A stretch of 64,000 nucleotides of DNA from Acanthosepion esculentum (GCA_964036315.1 OZ038509.1:31841430-31905429); one strand, 5' to 3'. Positions 1 through 11,429 are shown, numbered from the stretch's first letter. The notes: generated by a model not told the origin, from the sequence alone. Numbers and translations: made by a program.

Positions 1-165
1 AAGTGAACAAAAACTTGAGAGAGTTGAGTTAAAAGGGAGATAACTGATAAGACATCTGGAAGAGGCATGACACGTGGAACTAGAAAAATCTTTAAATAGA
101 AATAATGGGTTCTGTTTGAAATTCCAATCATACAATGGCTGAATTTAAATGCAGCATCAATTGTC
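1..165 (+). mobile_element. SINE body fragment (SINE family A), cut by the window edge
   Basis: This stretch matches the reverse complement of the SINE at 20520-20805: both share the block beginning at position 2 with agtgaacaaaaacttg, then a GAGTTGAGTT block, then a tail ending near acaatggctga. The tRNA-like head would lie left of the window. The middle differs by small insertions, as expected for an old copy. No promoter boxes are visible here. Confidence 0.6.
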
Positions 166-402
166 ATCATGTCTTTCTGAATCCAGTCCTTTTATTGTCT
201 TTCTCCTCTCTAATTTTGTATTTTCTTTAACTTTCAGTAACTGCTTGTGTCTTAGTGGCATTATCATCTTACTTGGGGTAAAATTATAGTTTGAAAATTG
301 TGGTAATTCTTCCTTTTCCTACTAACCATTTTTTTTAAATTTTGCACAACTTCACAAAATCTTACAAAATGGCAAAATTTATTTTGAAAAAAATATGTAT
401 TT

Positions 403-930
403 TGAAAATACAAAGGATCTGCGGTCCATATAACATCAGGACACCCTTCAAAAGCTGGACAACACTTTGCAGATATCTCTCCCAAGTAAGACCCCCGCCA
501 TAGAGGAGAACATGACTAAAGACTGTGTGTACATTATCCCATGCAGTTGCAGGAAGAAATATAAAGGGGAGATAAGCTGCCTCCTTAAGGTAAGGCTTCA
601 AGAACACCAGAAAGCTGTAACACGAGGGGAAGTGGAAAATCAGGCGTGGCTGACCACATATGGAGAGAAAAGGGAGATCACTGCCCTCTGTGGGTCAGGT
701 TGAGAGCACCATTGGAAAATTCGTAAACTTAAGGAATCAGCACATATGCTAGGCCAGAAAAATCTCTTGAGCCAACCAAGCATAGAAATGAATACAATGT
801 GGGAGCCAGTAATAAGGAGTGCCAGAGAAAAGTGATAATAACAACAAAAATTGCGATATGAGCTCTGGTAAAAATACGCAATGATAAAAGCAAAAATTGC
901 AATATGAGCACTGGTAAAAATGTTGCTGAA
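403..930 (+). mobile_element. Penelope-like element fragment (end of RT linker plus GIY-YIG endonuclease region)
   Basis: Conceptual translation in shifting frames gives a linker beginning KIQRICGPYNIRT, then a segment reading VYIIPCSCRKKYKGE and RLQEHQKAV, the N-terminal half of the GIY-YIG endonuclease found at the C-terminus of Penelope-like retroelements. The same sequence occurs on the other strand at 8240-8720 with shared flanks, so this is a dispersed family. Frameshifts and stops make it non-functional. The right end contains two tandem units of about 54 bp built around ctggtaaaaat (about 850-925), which look like the 3' end of the element. Confidence 0.75.
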
Positions 931-967
931 GACATTAGGTTTATAATAACCAAAAATTCATACACAT

Positions 968-1185
968 ATGTCCTCAAGGACACATTGCACAGTGGATAAC
1001 GGCGTTAGTTAAATCCATGAAAAAACATGGCACGTGGAACAGTCTACCCCAGTGAACAAAATAATGGGTTCAGTTCAAAATTCCAACCACCTGAAGAAGA
1101 CCAGAGCGTACAATGGCTGAAACGTAATAAATATGACGACAATAGTCCAAATAATGTAAATAGTGTCATTCCTTTTGTATTACTA
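968..1185 (+). mobile_element. SINE family A copy with internally deleted head
   Basis: The start (aaggacacattgcacagtgg) resembles the tRNA-like head at 20785-20803 on the other strand, including a degenerate A box. The segment that should hold the B box is missing. The body and tail (about 1050-1150) then match SINE A again, including gtacaatggctgaaacgtaa. It lies directly downstream of the PLE fragment in the same orientation. Confidence 0.6.
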
Positions 1186-2149
1186 TTTGAGTTTTTAAAA
1201 AAAAAAAATTTTTTTAAAAATTCATTTTTATCAGTGAGATAAAATTCCAACCATTGGAATTTGTTCCTCACCATAAATACTGCTAGTCTGTTAAACTCTT
1301 ATTCCAACTTTAACATATTAACCCTTCTCTTGAGATTTGATTCCCCTTTAACAGGGTGGTGAGTAATTATCAAGAAATTTCCTAGCAGTTTAAGTTGCTA
1401 TAATGTATCCTTAAGTGAATAAAAGGTTAGATGTTTCAATTGCATCCTATAACCTTTTCTTTTTTTTTTTTTCTTTTATTCAATATTAGTCAATTCATTA
1501 ATTTTATTGAATATTATTTGTGTAAATAAGCAAAACCAAAATCTGTACAGCTACATTTATTTATCTCAAAACTTTCTCTTTTTGTCATTAGGAGTATTTA
1601 ATTTTAACCTTCAAAAAGATAATTTGTGATTGTATTGTGACAATTGTCAGATTAGCATGCAATTAAAAAAAAAATTATTAAAATAGACATTTTGTTTACT
1701 GATTCTAATAAACAAATGGAATGGAAAAAAAATAGAAAATGAAAGCATTTTTTAAGAAAGGTAAAAAAATGCAACTCATCCCCAAAGAAAAATGTGTGCT
1801 GTCTATAGGTTAGGTACAATAAATGATTAGATATGTTAAAATGGTTTGTGATACTTCATAACCACTAGACATTGATAACAATCAAATCAAGACATTTGAG
1901 AATAACATTATACAGCATAGCCAACATAATCAAAATATTTTCTTTGATGTTATTCACACTTCCAAATATTTGATTTTCTTCCTAGGGTTCTGAGATATTT
2001 AGCTTAAAATACATACCATCATTGGTACTAATAAACTATTTATTAATAAAATGCAGAAAAGAAATATTTTTTACTTTGAGATAGCTATACATGTCACAAA
2101 TGTTTTTATTTCTGAAGGGAAAAACTTTCCTCTCTATTTGTCATTGTAG
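1186..2149 (+). other. MMS19 intron sequence, no gene seen
   Basis: AT-rich sequence with A and T homopolymer runs. It ends in a polypyrimidine tract and the tag acceptor before the MMS19 exon at 2150. No further MMS19 exon could be recognised between the SINE and this acceptor. Confidence 0.5.
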
Positions 2150-2310
2150 AAAGTGCGCATTGCATCTCTGGAATGTCTTGAATATTTAACCCAACTACCA
2201 GCTTCAACACTTCTTCCTTATCGGCGTGAAGTGATCCGGTTTCTGGAACCTGTTTTGGATGACAAAAAACGACTTGTTCGTAGGCAAGCAGTTAGAGCAC
2301 GGGGGGAATG
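2150..2310 (+). CDS. MMS19: MMS19 penultimate coding exon
   Basis: 161 bp, AG acceptor at 2148-2149, donor GT at 2311. It enters in phase 0 (AAA first) and leaves in phase 2. It encodes one HEAT helix pair and most of the invariant C-terminal tail. Confidence 0.88.
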
Positions 2311-2317
2311 GTGAGAA

Positions 2318-2348
<31 letters not shown>

Positions 2349-3332
2349 AATTTGTCTTTTCTGAAGAACCATTTTTGATACAACTCCCTTTTTAATTTGT
2401 TTGTATGAATTTTAATGGTATTTTAGGATGTGAGGCTAATTTTCAAGGACCTTACATCTTTGCTTGCTTTTATTACCATAATATCCCAGCAGGAAATTTT
2501 TCTAATATTTTTGCTTTATAAATAAGTTTGTAAGTTGAAATATTTATATCCTGGCTGTCTCATATTTTTCATATATTTACTTATGTTTTGATTTCAGAAA
2601 ATTTAATTGAACTTTTAAGTTTCTCCATTACCAGTTTGCTGTTACTTCTTTACAGATTCATCAAAGTTTTAAATTATTTCATAGCTTTGCATTTACAATT
2701 CCTTACAAAAAAAATTTTTTTTTTTTTTTTTTTTTTGTTACAAAAATTTAAATGTGCTTTGGTTGACTATACAAATGTTAGGCAGAAGACATATAACTCA
2801 TTTATTATTCAGTAATTGCGGGTGGGAGCAGATGTTATTCTCATCTTATTAATCCTCCCCACCACACATCTAACATGTCAGCTGGTTTATTCTCCAGCAT
2901 TTCTTTGGTGGATATGACATAATACTGTTAAACACTTATTTATAAATAACATTACCAAGATTATAGGGGCAATTCTATAGAAATATTTAACCAATTGTAA
3001 AAAAAAAAAAAAAAAAAAATTATTTGTAAGTGGATGTATAAAATATTCATCCAGGTATTTTTTTCCCCTTTTTTAATATTTAATTTCATGAACACAGTTC
3101 ATTCATTTTTGTGTCTTATGTACACATACTATTCTTATGTGCTGATACTTTCAGCTTGTTTATTTTTCACCCACTCAATATAAATTACAATATTTGTTAT
3201 TTTTAAATTATTACTAGATGTCTTATTCACTTGAGAAAGGCTGGAGAATTAACTGTTAGAAAAAATTGAATATTTTTAACAAACCATTTTTCTTTCTGTT
3301 GCAGGTATTTACTTGGTGCCCCAATCAGCTGA
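2150..3332 (+). CDS. MMS19: MMS19 homologue, 3' end (last two coding exons)
   Basis: These exons encode the C-terminal 62 residues of an MMS19-like protein, the HEAT-repeat scaffold of the cytosolic iron-sulfur assembly targeting complex, which hands Fe-S clusters to DNA polymerases, helicases and primases. Exons are 2150-2310 and 3305-3332. The intron has a GT donor at 2311-2312, an AG acceptor at 3303-3304 and phase 2, splitting a Trp codon. The peptide begins KVRIASLECLEYLTQLP and contains LLPYRREVIRFLEPVLDD. It ends with the very conserved MMS19 terminus LDDKKRLVR..A..ARGEW followed by YLLGAPIS and the stop TGA at 3330-3332. The C-terminal HEAT region is the part known in other animals to bind CIAO1/CIAO2B. 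The rest of the gene lies left of the window. Identification rests on the terminal motif; the splice phase fits exactly. Confidence 0.9.
2311..3304 (+). other. MMS19 last intron
   Basis: 994 bp bounded by gtgaga and gcag. It holds several long T or A homopolymers (about 2320-2344, 2710-2736, 2999-3019) and no recognisable transposon. Confidence 0.75.
3305..3332 (+). CDS. MMS19: MMS19 terminal coding exon
   Basis: Only 28 bp of coding sequence after the acceptor. It completes the split Trp codon and adds YLLGAPIS before TGA. Such a short terminal exon would be missed by a length-based gene finder. Confidence 0.88.
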
Positions 3333-3949
3333 TTGGGACTTTTTTTTCTTTTTACACATGAAAAATATTTTTCTATGAACAAAATTACCTCATGGTAAGT
3401 GAAGGCTGTGGTGATGGCAGTCTGGATGGTCATTCTGTGATTCTCACCTGTCAGATCAGAGGAAGAGGAGAAAGAAAGAACATAAATCAAAAAATGCTTT
3501 GTATTTTTTAATTTTTTTTAAATTTTTTTTTTTTTTTAACTCACCTTTGCTTTGATTGCAACTATGCTTTTAGGTAAAATGCCTGACATCGTTGTTTTTT
3601 AAATTATCTTTACCCCCACCCCCTTGCCAAAAAAAAATTTTTTTTTTTTTAAAGACATGACTTTTTTTTTGCAGTGCAGGCATTATTTCTCCTGCAAATT
3701 CTTAGCCCTTATTGTTAACTGCAGTCAAAAGATAAATTAATAAAAGATTTTATGAGGAGAATTTGTTCTTTTTAAAGCTGTTCTGTTAAAATTGATCAGT
3801 TTGGTTTCTTAATTGTTTGTGATACTGGAAAGGACTTATGAATGAAGGTGAAAAATGACCCTCTTTTCTCTCATTGACAAAAAAAAAATTGCTTCCCTGA
3901 GACTTCTATGAAATCTCATTCATTAACCAGATTAAAGAACAAAAATAAA
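3333..3949 (+). other. Probable MMS19 3' UTR with candidate poly(A) signals
   Basis: Sequence directly after the MMS19 stop. AATAAA hexamers lie at 3739-3744 and 3944-3949. Which one is used cannot be told. The region is otherwise AT-rich with homopolymers. Confidence 0.4.
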
Positions 3950-4538
3950 GAAGTTCAGTGTACAAAGATTAGGGAAAGACTGAAAGTTAATATAAACTTT
4001 TACCAGTCATAGTCAAGATAAATGTTTCATGAGTGAAAAACTCCAGAATATGATATTCTTTATTCAAGCCAGAGATAAATTTTATATCATGAATAGATAT
4101 CTGGTAAAAGTGATGTTAACTTCAATCAGATGATTATGCAGAATAATATTTCTCACAAGATGTGTTTCTGTACATATTCCAATGTTCTTTGTTAATCTTT
4201 TATTTTTTTTTATGTTGGTATTTTCCTCCTTGGGTCTGTTCTGAACAGACATTTTTTTTTTTTTTTTTTTTTTTTAACACAAATGTATAAATTCTTTCAC
4301 TGAAATTTTGTTTTATCCTTTACAGCATTTTTCAATAATTTTGACAACATTTCTTCACATCAGCTTCAAATAAAACAGAACTCCATCAACAACTTTTTAC
4401 TCTATCAAACTATAGTAATTGCATTTTCTTTTCTCTCACATACAAAATATGCCTCTAATTGACACTTTGAAAAAAAAAAAAAAAAAAAAAAAAAAAATTA
4501 TTGCTATCAACTATCAGGCAGCTTTACTTTATACATAC

Positions 4539-4576
<38 letters not shown>
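3950..4576. other. Intergenic AT-rich stretch
   Basis: No gene seen. It contains a long T run (about 4252-4275), an A run of about 29 (4470-4497) and a (TA)n tract (about 4547-4576) that abuts the foldback element. Confidence 0.5.
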
Positions 4577-4579
<3 letters not shown>

Positions 4580-4938
4580 TGTTTCATTAAAAAACGACAG
4601 ACAAGGTACTACGATTGAGCTTTTATTTAAGAGCTTTCTTTACAGGACAGAGGGTGTGTAAGAACTGTCTAAATGTTTTATGTTTCCCAGCGCTTTTGGC
4701 TATACCTTTAGCCATGATCAAGGATGATTCGATTTTTCAGCTTAATTGAGTGTGCATTATGGGTATGTCTTAGTGTGCACACACTCAATTAAGCTGAAAA
4801 ATCGAATTATCCTTGATCATGGCTAAAGGTATAGCCGAAAGCGCTCGGAAACAAAACATTTGGACAGTTCTTACACAAGAAAAATTAAATAAAAAGCTCA
4901 ATCGTAGTACCTTGTATGTCGTTTTTAATGCAACATGC
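4577..4938. mobile_element. Foldback/MITE hairpin with arms of about 170 bp
   Basis: The left arm (4577-4756) and right arm (4776-4938) are near-perfect reverse complements, separated by a loop of about 20 nt. The inner block around agccatgatcaaggat is almost identical between arms; the left arm carries an extra segment near 4635-4650. Both outer ends abut (TA)n tracts, fitting insertion at TA. No transposase is encoded, so I read it as a non-autonomous foldback or MITE. Open frames across the arms exist only because the arms are palindromic. Confidence 0.8.
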
Positions 4939-4956
4939 ATAAACGAAGGATTGCTG

Positions 4957-4957
4957 C

Positions 4958-4980
<23 letters not shown>
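4957..4980. repeat. (TA)n microsatellite flanking the foldback element
   Basis: Run of alternating TA followed by a short CA stretch. It pairs with the (TA)n tract on the left side of the hairpin. Confidence 0.8.
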
Positions 4981-4989
<9 letters not shown>

Positions 4990-6849
4990 ACAAATAGCTT
5001 TTTATATTTTCTTTTAAAAAATGTTGTCAAAAGTTTGTAAAAGCACATTTTAGAAATGATATTGAAAAAATATTTTTTGCATGTGTGGAGGAGGGAAATG
5101 GCCACATCCGGAAAAGAAAGTGATGTTTGTCAAATTAGTGATTGGATCATGCACAATTTATTTTTATATTTGATCCTTTGAAATTAAAAAAAAAAAAAAA
5201 ATTAATGTCTTGATTTGATTGATTTTCTTTACAAGTTGCATTGCACATAGTCATAGCACACTGCAACTTTGTTATAGGGGGGAGTGAAATTGATAAATCT
5301 ATTTATCATCTACCTCTTAGTTACTGATAGATATTTTTGTTGATGTTCTGATGTATAAGCTGAGTCAAATTTCACTTACAGATGGGGGTTCTGAATTTCT
5401 TATAAATTATATAAGATTGTCACTTATAATTATTAGGGAACGATTAATTTTGACCCATAGCTCAAATATGAAGAATCAATTTCTCTTACAACACAGGGAA
5501 TCATTTCTCCCCAATAGTCAAGAACTGTTTCATATCAACAACATATTTTACTGCAACATTCTCTTTAAAATTTTGAACATGACTGCTTATTCATGACAAA
5601 GTAGTATGTGTCATATAAAAAAAACAAAAAAACCTTTATCTTTGAGCACATTTTCAGTATGTGTGTGAGTACGTATATTTTAAGTTGGTCAATTTTGCAC
5701 CTAGAAAGCTAACATTTTTGGGGTCAAAATATTTTAATTTTACCAAATTTTAGACAAAGAATGTTAACTGTTCTTTATTTACAAAGAACGGTAACTCTTC
5801 TACCACCTAGGTTTTTAACTATGAAGAGAGATTCCCATGGTCAATTGAAAGTTTTTTTTTCCAGAGTGGGGAAACAGCAGAAATTGTATACCCGTGAATG
5901 CTGCAAGAGACATTGGATAAAAGTTACTGATTAGAGAATCATGTAAACTGAATGAAAAATATGCATTTTTGAAAAGGAAAAAAAAAAAAATTATTTTCAA
6001 GAAATGTGTGTCAAGTTCTATTTTTATTCAGCTTTTGACCACAGGCATTAGTTGACTCCTTGGATATCAAACACTTTGGAAACCACTAATTTAAACTATG
6101 ACTTTTTTTTTTTTTTCTTCCCAAAAATGGTTGAATAATAAGATCCAAATTTTCAAGGTGGTCTTTTCTGGGTTAAAAGAAAGTTCTAAGATTAGACAAC
6201 ATTCTGTTACATTGTAATCATGCTCTTAGATCTGAACAAATACTAAAATATGCATATAATAATGATCATTTTATATACATTTACTTTTTTTTTTTTTTTT
6301 TTTTTTAATGGGTGAGTATTTAAATACTTCAAGTTCTCTTTTTTTTTTTGTTGTTTTTAATCTTTTGTTGTTTTTAATCTTTTGTTAATAGTATTTATTT
6401 TTATAGTAAATAAAATATGCATTCTGCATACTTAGGACAATGGATAAATATATTTTTGGTTTTAGTAAGTAATATTTTAACACTTTCATATTTGTTTTAA
6501 TATTATCTTAATATTTTTCTAGGTAAATTTCTCTCCATGTACTTTTTAAAAAGTTTTACTGCAATTGATCCTAGCAAAAGAACATTTATGCTTTGAGTGT
6601 AAAACTTGCATGTTATTGGATATTATGCATCAAAATATCACTAAACTGCTGTTTGAAGTTTTGCACACTATTTCAAGCTAATGCAAATTTAGTTCTTGAA
6701 ACCAAATCAATTTGTTTAGCACAAGGATTCTAATGATTTCACATATCATTTTAATTCAAATAACTTATCAATTTAAAATGGTTTGAAGCTTGTGGTGCAT
6801 TCTGACTGAGGGATATTGATATGAGCATATGTAAACATAAAATATTTAG
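4990..6849. other. Intergenic AT-rich stretch
   Basis: No coding homology, tRNA or recognisable transposon was seen. Several T homopolymers (for example 6285-6306) are present. Confidence 0.5.
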
Positions 6850-7203
6850 GCTCTGTGTGTTGGCTTGAGTATATATGCAGGGCATTGTGAGTAGCAAGGT
6901 CAGGTATTTATGGTTTAATGTATTATCCTAATGGTTATTGGGTAGGTGGCAACAATTATATTTAAAATTATTCTAAAGGCTCTTGAGTAGGAATAATTTT
7001 GGGTCAGAATGTAGTTATTTGTGTCAATTGTAGTGTTTACCTCTTAACTCTTATTGATTACTTATTTATTTACAGATAGCTTTTAGAATAATTTGAAATA
7101 TAACCTTTGCCAATAACCTTTGATAACACAAACTACTAATACTTGACCTTGCTATCCATAATGCTCCACTGATCAGCATCTATAGTCAAGCCAACACACA
7201 TAG
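6850..7203. mobile_element. Second foldback element, arms of about 130 bp
   Basis: The left arm (6850-6985) and right arm (about 7074-7203) are inverted repeats at roughly 75-80% identity by eye, sharing tgtgtgttggcttga and aaattattctaaa. The loop is about 90 nt. The arms are more diverged than those of the 4.6-kb hairpin, so this insertion looks older or belongs to another family. Confidence 0.75.
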
Positions 7204-7258
7204 CATGAAGACAGCACTCAAGCATAAAACACTCACTACTCTATTAAACTCAGTGTTC

Positions 7259-7281
7259 ATATATATATATATATATATATA
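7259..7281. repeat. (TA)n microsatellite
   Basis: Alternating TA tract in AT-rich intergenic DNA. Confidence 0.85.
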
Positions 7282-7289
7282 TGGTTTAT

Positions 7290-8239
7290 AAAGAAATATA
7301 GCCGATTAAATTTGAAAGTAGAATTTTTTTAAAATTGTAATTAAATAAAACGTACTCTAACCATAACACCTCCCTCAAAGCAATTCAAACACTGAAAAGA
7401 ATCCAAGTGAACACCTAAAGTCAAATGAAATTAATAAGTTAGAATATAATATTGAACATTAAATGTCCTTTGTACATACATGGGGAAATTTATATTTATA
7501 AATAAAAGTTTACTGAATTAGTGAAATAATTTACTTATACTCAAGAATAAATAATTTTAAATACTGTAAGTAATCCTAATACATTTACTTGGTTTTTAAC
7601 TAGGAGTATAGTATATTAAATATTAAAAATAATTTTTTAGAAAGGTGGATAAAACATATTCTATCCTAAACAGTCCCTCAAAATCTTTAAATATACAAAT
7701 AGAAAAAATACCATAAGAATTTTTGACGTTAGAAAAAAACCCAGATGACATGAATTTAGCAGATGTCAGAATTTGTTAAAAGATACATCCCTACCCATCC
7801 CTAAACATAACCCTGCTTTCAAATGTAACTATTAACTGATACAACGAAAATTAAAAAATTGAACCCTCTACCACCCCTTGTCTAGATGAATGGATTTATC
7901 GGTAACCTTGGAAACCCTCAATTATGAATCTTTGCAGTGCCGTTAACCGTAAATTTTAAAAAGTAAGTTACTCCAAAATTCGCTTGATGAGGAAATGGAA
8001 CTAATGTCTTTGGTTTAATAACAAAATTAAATTCAAGGGCTTTAGTTTCCATTTCTGAAACATGGTTATCACTGTGTAGCGGTAAAACCAGATTTTAAAT
8101 CTATTAATTTATAATATTAATGCTCTGTAAATTTAAATTTACACTGAGCACTATTGTGTAAAAACAAAAATATCTATAAGAACACCGGATTTAAAATCTT
8201 ACTGTTCTTTCCTTTTTATTTATATATATATATATACCT
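7290..8239. other. Intergenic AT-rich stretch
   Basis: Nothing recognisable. A short (TA)n tract at about 8220-8236 borders the 3' end of the PLE copy. Confidence 0.5.
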
Positions 8240-9452
8240 CAGTGTTTTTACCAGAGCTTGTATTGCAATTTTTGTTATTATTGCTTTTTCTCTGGCACTC
8301 CTTATTAATATTGTATTCATTTCTATGCTTGGTCGGCTCAGGGGATTTTTCTGGCCTAGCATATGTGCTGATTCCTTAAGTTTATGAATTTTCCAATGGT
8401 GTTCATTGTCTATGATCCCACAGAGAGCGATGATCTCCCTTTACTCTCCATATGTGATCAGCCACGCCTGATTTTCCCCACTTTCCCTTGTGTTAAAGCT
8501 TTCTGGTATTCTTGAACCTTACCTTAAGGGGGTGGCCTGTCTCCCCTTTATTTCTTCCTGCAACTGCACGAGATAGTGTACACACAGTCTTTAGTCATGT
8601 TCTCCTCTATTGGGGCGTCTTACTTGAGAGAGATATCTGCAAAGTGTCGTCCAGCTTTTGAAGGTTGTCCTGATGTTATATGGACCGCAGATTCTTTGTA
8701 TTTTCACAGATAACCCCTTCACATAATGCAGGCAGACAGTTTTCTGAGTCTTGTTGTCCTCCTCTTGCACCCGCCTATACCAGTTTTTCGGGGGTGCTGG
8801 GTAGTTGTTACGTTGTAGGGTACTACGTATACTGACTATTTCTTTTATATAATGTCTCTGGGTTGCCACTTATGACTTTTGCTCAGTGTTCTAAGCAGCG
8901 GAGGATCCCTTTCTTTACACTGTATGGATGGTGGGAGTTGAAATTGAGCTACAATCCAGTGAATGTCGGTTTATGGCATACGGATGTCTTGAACCCATGC
9001 TGTTTCCAGATATTAGAACATCCAGGAATGGGAGTATGTTGTTGCTCTCTTTATCCATTGTGAACTGCATCACAGGTCTTATTGATTTCACATGGTCCAG
9101 TAGAACCTGAACATCTGGTGTGGCCAGAGTATGAAGGTGTTATCTACATACCTTAACGAAAGAGTTGGCTTTAGAGATATGGATTCTAATGCTATTTTCT
9201 CAAAGTATTCAATGTATATATTCGCCATTGCTGGTGATAATGCCAAGGCCATTGCTACACACTGATCTTGTCGATATATGTGTAATCCGATTTTGAAGTG
9301 TGTTGTTTCTGTACAGAACTGTGTGTACTATTCCGTTCTTCTACAGATGAAACAGAAGCCAGTCGGCCTCTGGCTAATGAGAGTACCTCCTCCAGGACTA
9401 CCTTGGTAAAAAAACTCACAACATCCAAGCTCAACATTAGGTTGGGTGCAAA
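8240..9452 (-). mobile_element. Penelope-like retroelement, 5'-truncated and broken
   Basis: Read on the minus strand from 9452, the translation starts with SLDVVSFFTKVVLEE, the typical start of the PLE reverse transcriptase fingers. Next comes a short deletion, then the RT core (LSPAMANIYIEYFEKIALES) and the catalytic region reading RYVDN in place of the usual YVDD (about 9130-9160). A thumb segment with stops and frame changes follows. The linker (KGLSVKIQRICGPYNI, about 8690-8730) leads into the GIY-YIG endonuclease segment (8540-8610). The downstream part matches 403-925 on the + strand. The order RT, linker, GIY-YIG is diagnostic of endonuclease-bearing PLEs. Many stops and the altered catalytic motif mark it as dead. 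Confidence 0.82.
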
Positions 9453-9458
9453 CATACG

Positions 9459-9510
9459 CATATATATATATATACATATGCATACGCGCGCACACACATA
9501 TACACACACA
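9459..9510. repeat. TA/CA microsatellite between PLE and Tc1-like element
   Basis: TA tract followed by a CA tract. It replaces the expected tip of the Tc1-like left inverted repeat. Confidence 0.7.
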
Positions 9511-11026
9511 AATTTAAGACCACTTGAAAATTTTTTATAAGAGACCGTCATGGATACATTATAAACTTTTTAAGGTTACTAATTCTATAATCTAAAAGGT
9601 TATGTAGACAAAAAGTTATAATCCAATTACTTTATTCAGAAATGGACATTTTTATAAAATGAGGCGTTTTACACTTGATCAAAATTGTAAGACCAGGTGG
9701 TATAAATTGTTAGATCTAGGGTACTTCCAATAGTTTTTTCAGTTAGAGATTAGCAATCACTGTGTAAAGGTGTCACCATGCCTCAAGCAAGCACACTTAC
9801 CGAAGTTGAGCATGCTCAAATTCTAGATTTCCATAATCAAGGTTTGTCATTAGCGGGCGATTGCAGCTAAGGTAAATCAGAGTAAAATTGTGATTTGCAA
9901 CTTTCTAAAGGACAGTGCAAATTATGGAAACACAAAGTCTGCTGGTAAGCCCAAAATAATTTTTCCAGCATTGAGTAGGAGAATAAGACAGGTTGAAGTG
10001 AAAACCAGTGGACTTCTAGTCAAATTAAGGCAACCACAAATGCTGATTACAGTCCAGTAACCATCAGATGACACTTACGACAAAAAGGCATGGTAAATAA
10101 AAAGCGCAAACAAATTCCTCTGCTGCTTCCACGTCACAAAGTGAACTGTTTAAGGTTTGGTCGTGAATACCAAACATGGGACATTGAGATGTGGAAGAAA
10201 GTCCTGTTTTCTGAAAAGAAAAAAAATTCAATCTAGATGGTCCTGATGGCTTCCAACGATATTGGCATAACAAAAACATGCCTCCTGAAATTTTCTCCAC
10301 ACAGTGGTGGAGGGTCCCTAATGGTATGGGATGCCTTTTCTTACAGAGGGACAATAGAGCTCGAGGTGATGCAGGTTCGTCAGACAATGGCTGGTTATGT
10401 TAGCATGCTACAAAAAGCATCATTGGTGACGGAGAGCCATCATTTGTGAGGGGATGGATGGTTATTCCAACAGGATAATGCTGCAATCCATGCTGCATGC
10501 CGGACCTTGACCTTTCTACAAAAAATGTGGTCCATCTCTTGAGACATCCTACATGCTCACCAGACTTGAACCGAATTGAAAATGTTTGGGAATGGATGGC
10601 AAGAGATGTTTATTGAAATGGCAAACAATATTCAACAAAAAAATGAACTTTTGTGAAGTTATCTTCAGAAACTGGAGCAATATTCTCGCAGCTTAATGGA
10701 AACACTAATTTCTAGCATGCCCCAAAGAATTTTTGAATTCATCAAAACCAGTGGAGGTAGAACTCATTAAATTTGGTTGTTGAATGTTTTCTTACACTTT
10801 TCGTAGAATTTTTGTCTCTGGTCTCATCATTTTGATAAAGTGTAAAATGCCTCATTTTATAAAAATGTCAATTTCTCAATAAAATGTTCAGATTATAATT
10901 TTTTGTCTACATAACCTTTTAGTTTATAAAATTAGTAACCTTAAGTAAGAAATGTTTAAAATTTTTCCATGAAAAACAGTCTTTTTAAAAAAATTTGAGT
11001 GGTCTTAAACTTTTGATCAGGAGTGT
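9507..11026 (+). mobile_element. Tc1-like DNA transposon with long terminal inverted repeats
   Basis: The arms at about 9511-9690 and 10830-11026 are inverted repeats of about 180-190 bp, sharing taaaaggttatgtagac and the palindromic match around attttataaa. The right tip reads cttttgatcaggagtgta next to TA, the usual Tc1-family terminus. The left tip before ttaagaccact has been replaced by CA repeat. A transposase relic lies between the arms. The element sits next to the dead PLE and 400 bp from a mariner. Confidence 0.85.
9778..10770 (+). pseudogene. Tc1-like transposase pseudogene
   Basis: An ATG at 9778 opens MPQASTLTEVEHAQILDFH, an N-terminal HTH start of Tc1-type transposases, but a stop follows after about 30 codons. 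Later pieces in other frames include a GRP-like linker segment (about 9935), [16 protein letters not shown] (about 10096), [17 protein letters not shown], the second catalytic Asp in FQQDNAAIHAA (about 10470) and the third acidic residue in SPDLNRIENVWEWMARDVY (about 10560). The first catalytic Asp region reads FSEKKK where FSDEKKF is usual, so that residue seems lost. Function would be cut-and-paste transposition at TA; this copy cannot do it. Confidence 0.82.
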
Positions 11027-11046
11027 ATACACACACACACACACAA
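11027..11046. repeat. (CA)n microsatellite at the right end of the Tc1-like element
   Basis: Short CA tract starting at the TA target site. Confidence 0.75.
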
Positions 11047-11429
11047 GCCATCTTTTTGAGAAAAAGTAATTTTAGGCAGGCTTCTGTTCAGCGAAAATGT
11101 GTATTTTGTGATTTTTCAGCTCTGTATTAGCCAAACTCCATGTCAGTAGCTTTTCATATTGCATACTGTAAATCTAATGGTTAGAATACAACAGCGAAAA
11201 TAACTATAAACTGTGTATTCCTTTCTGCTGTAATGACTATTCGCAATTAAATATAGATCATCATACAGATGCTACTGCTTAAACGGTAGTGATAATCTTT
11301 AAACATCTGAAATTCAGGATATCAAAATTTTTTTGTATTTTGCTTTAAATATTAATCTCTTTATAATATTTTATGGTTGGTTTCATTCAAATTTTAGCTG
11401 TTGCTTAAAAGGTAGAGATTATTAAGCTA

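Noticed and set aside
4785..5105. 106-codon frame across the foldback and TA tract
   Set aside because: Created by the palindrome and by TA/CA repeats; composition is that of simple sequence.
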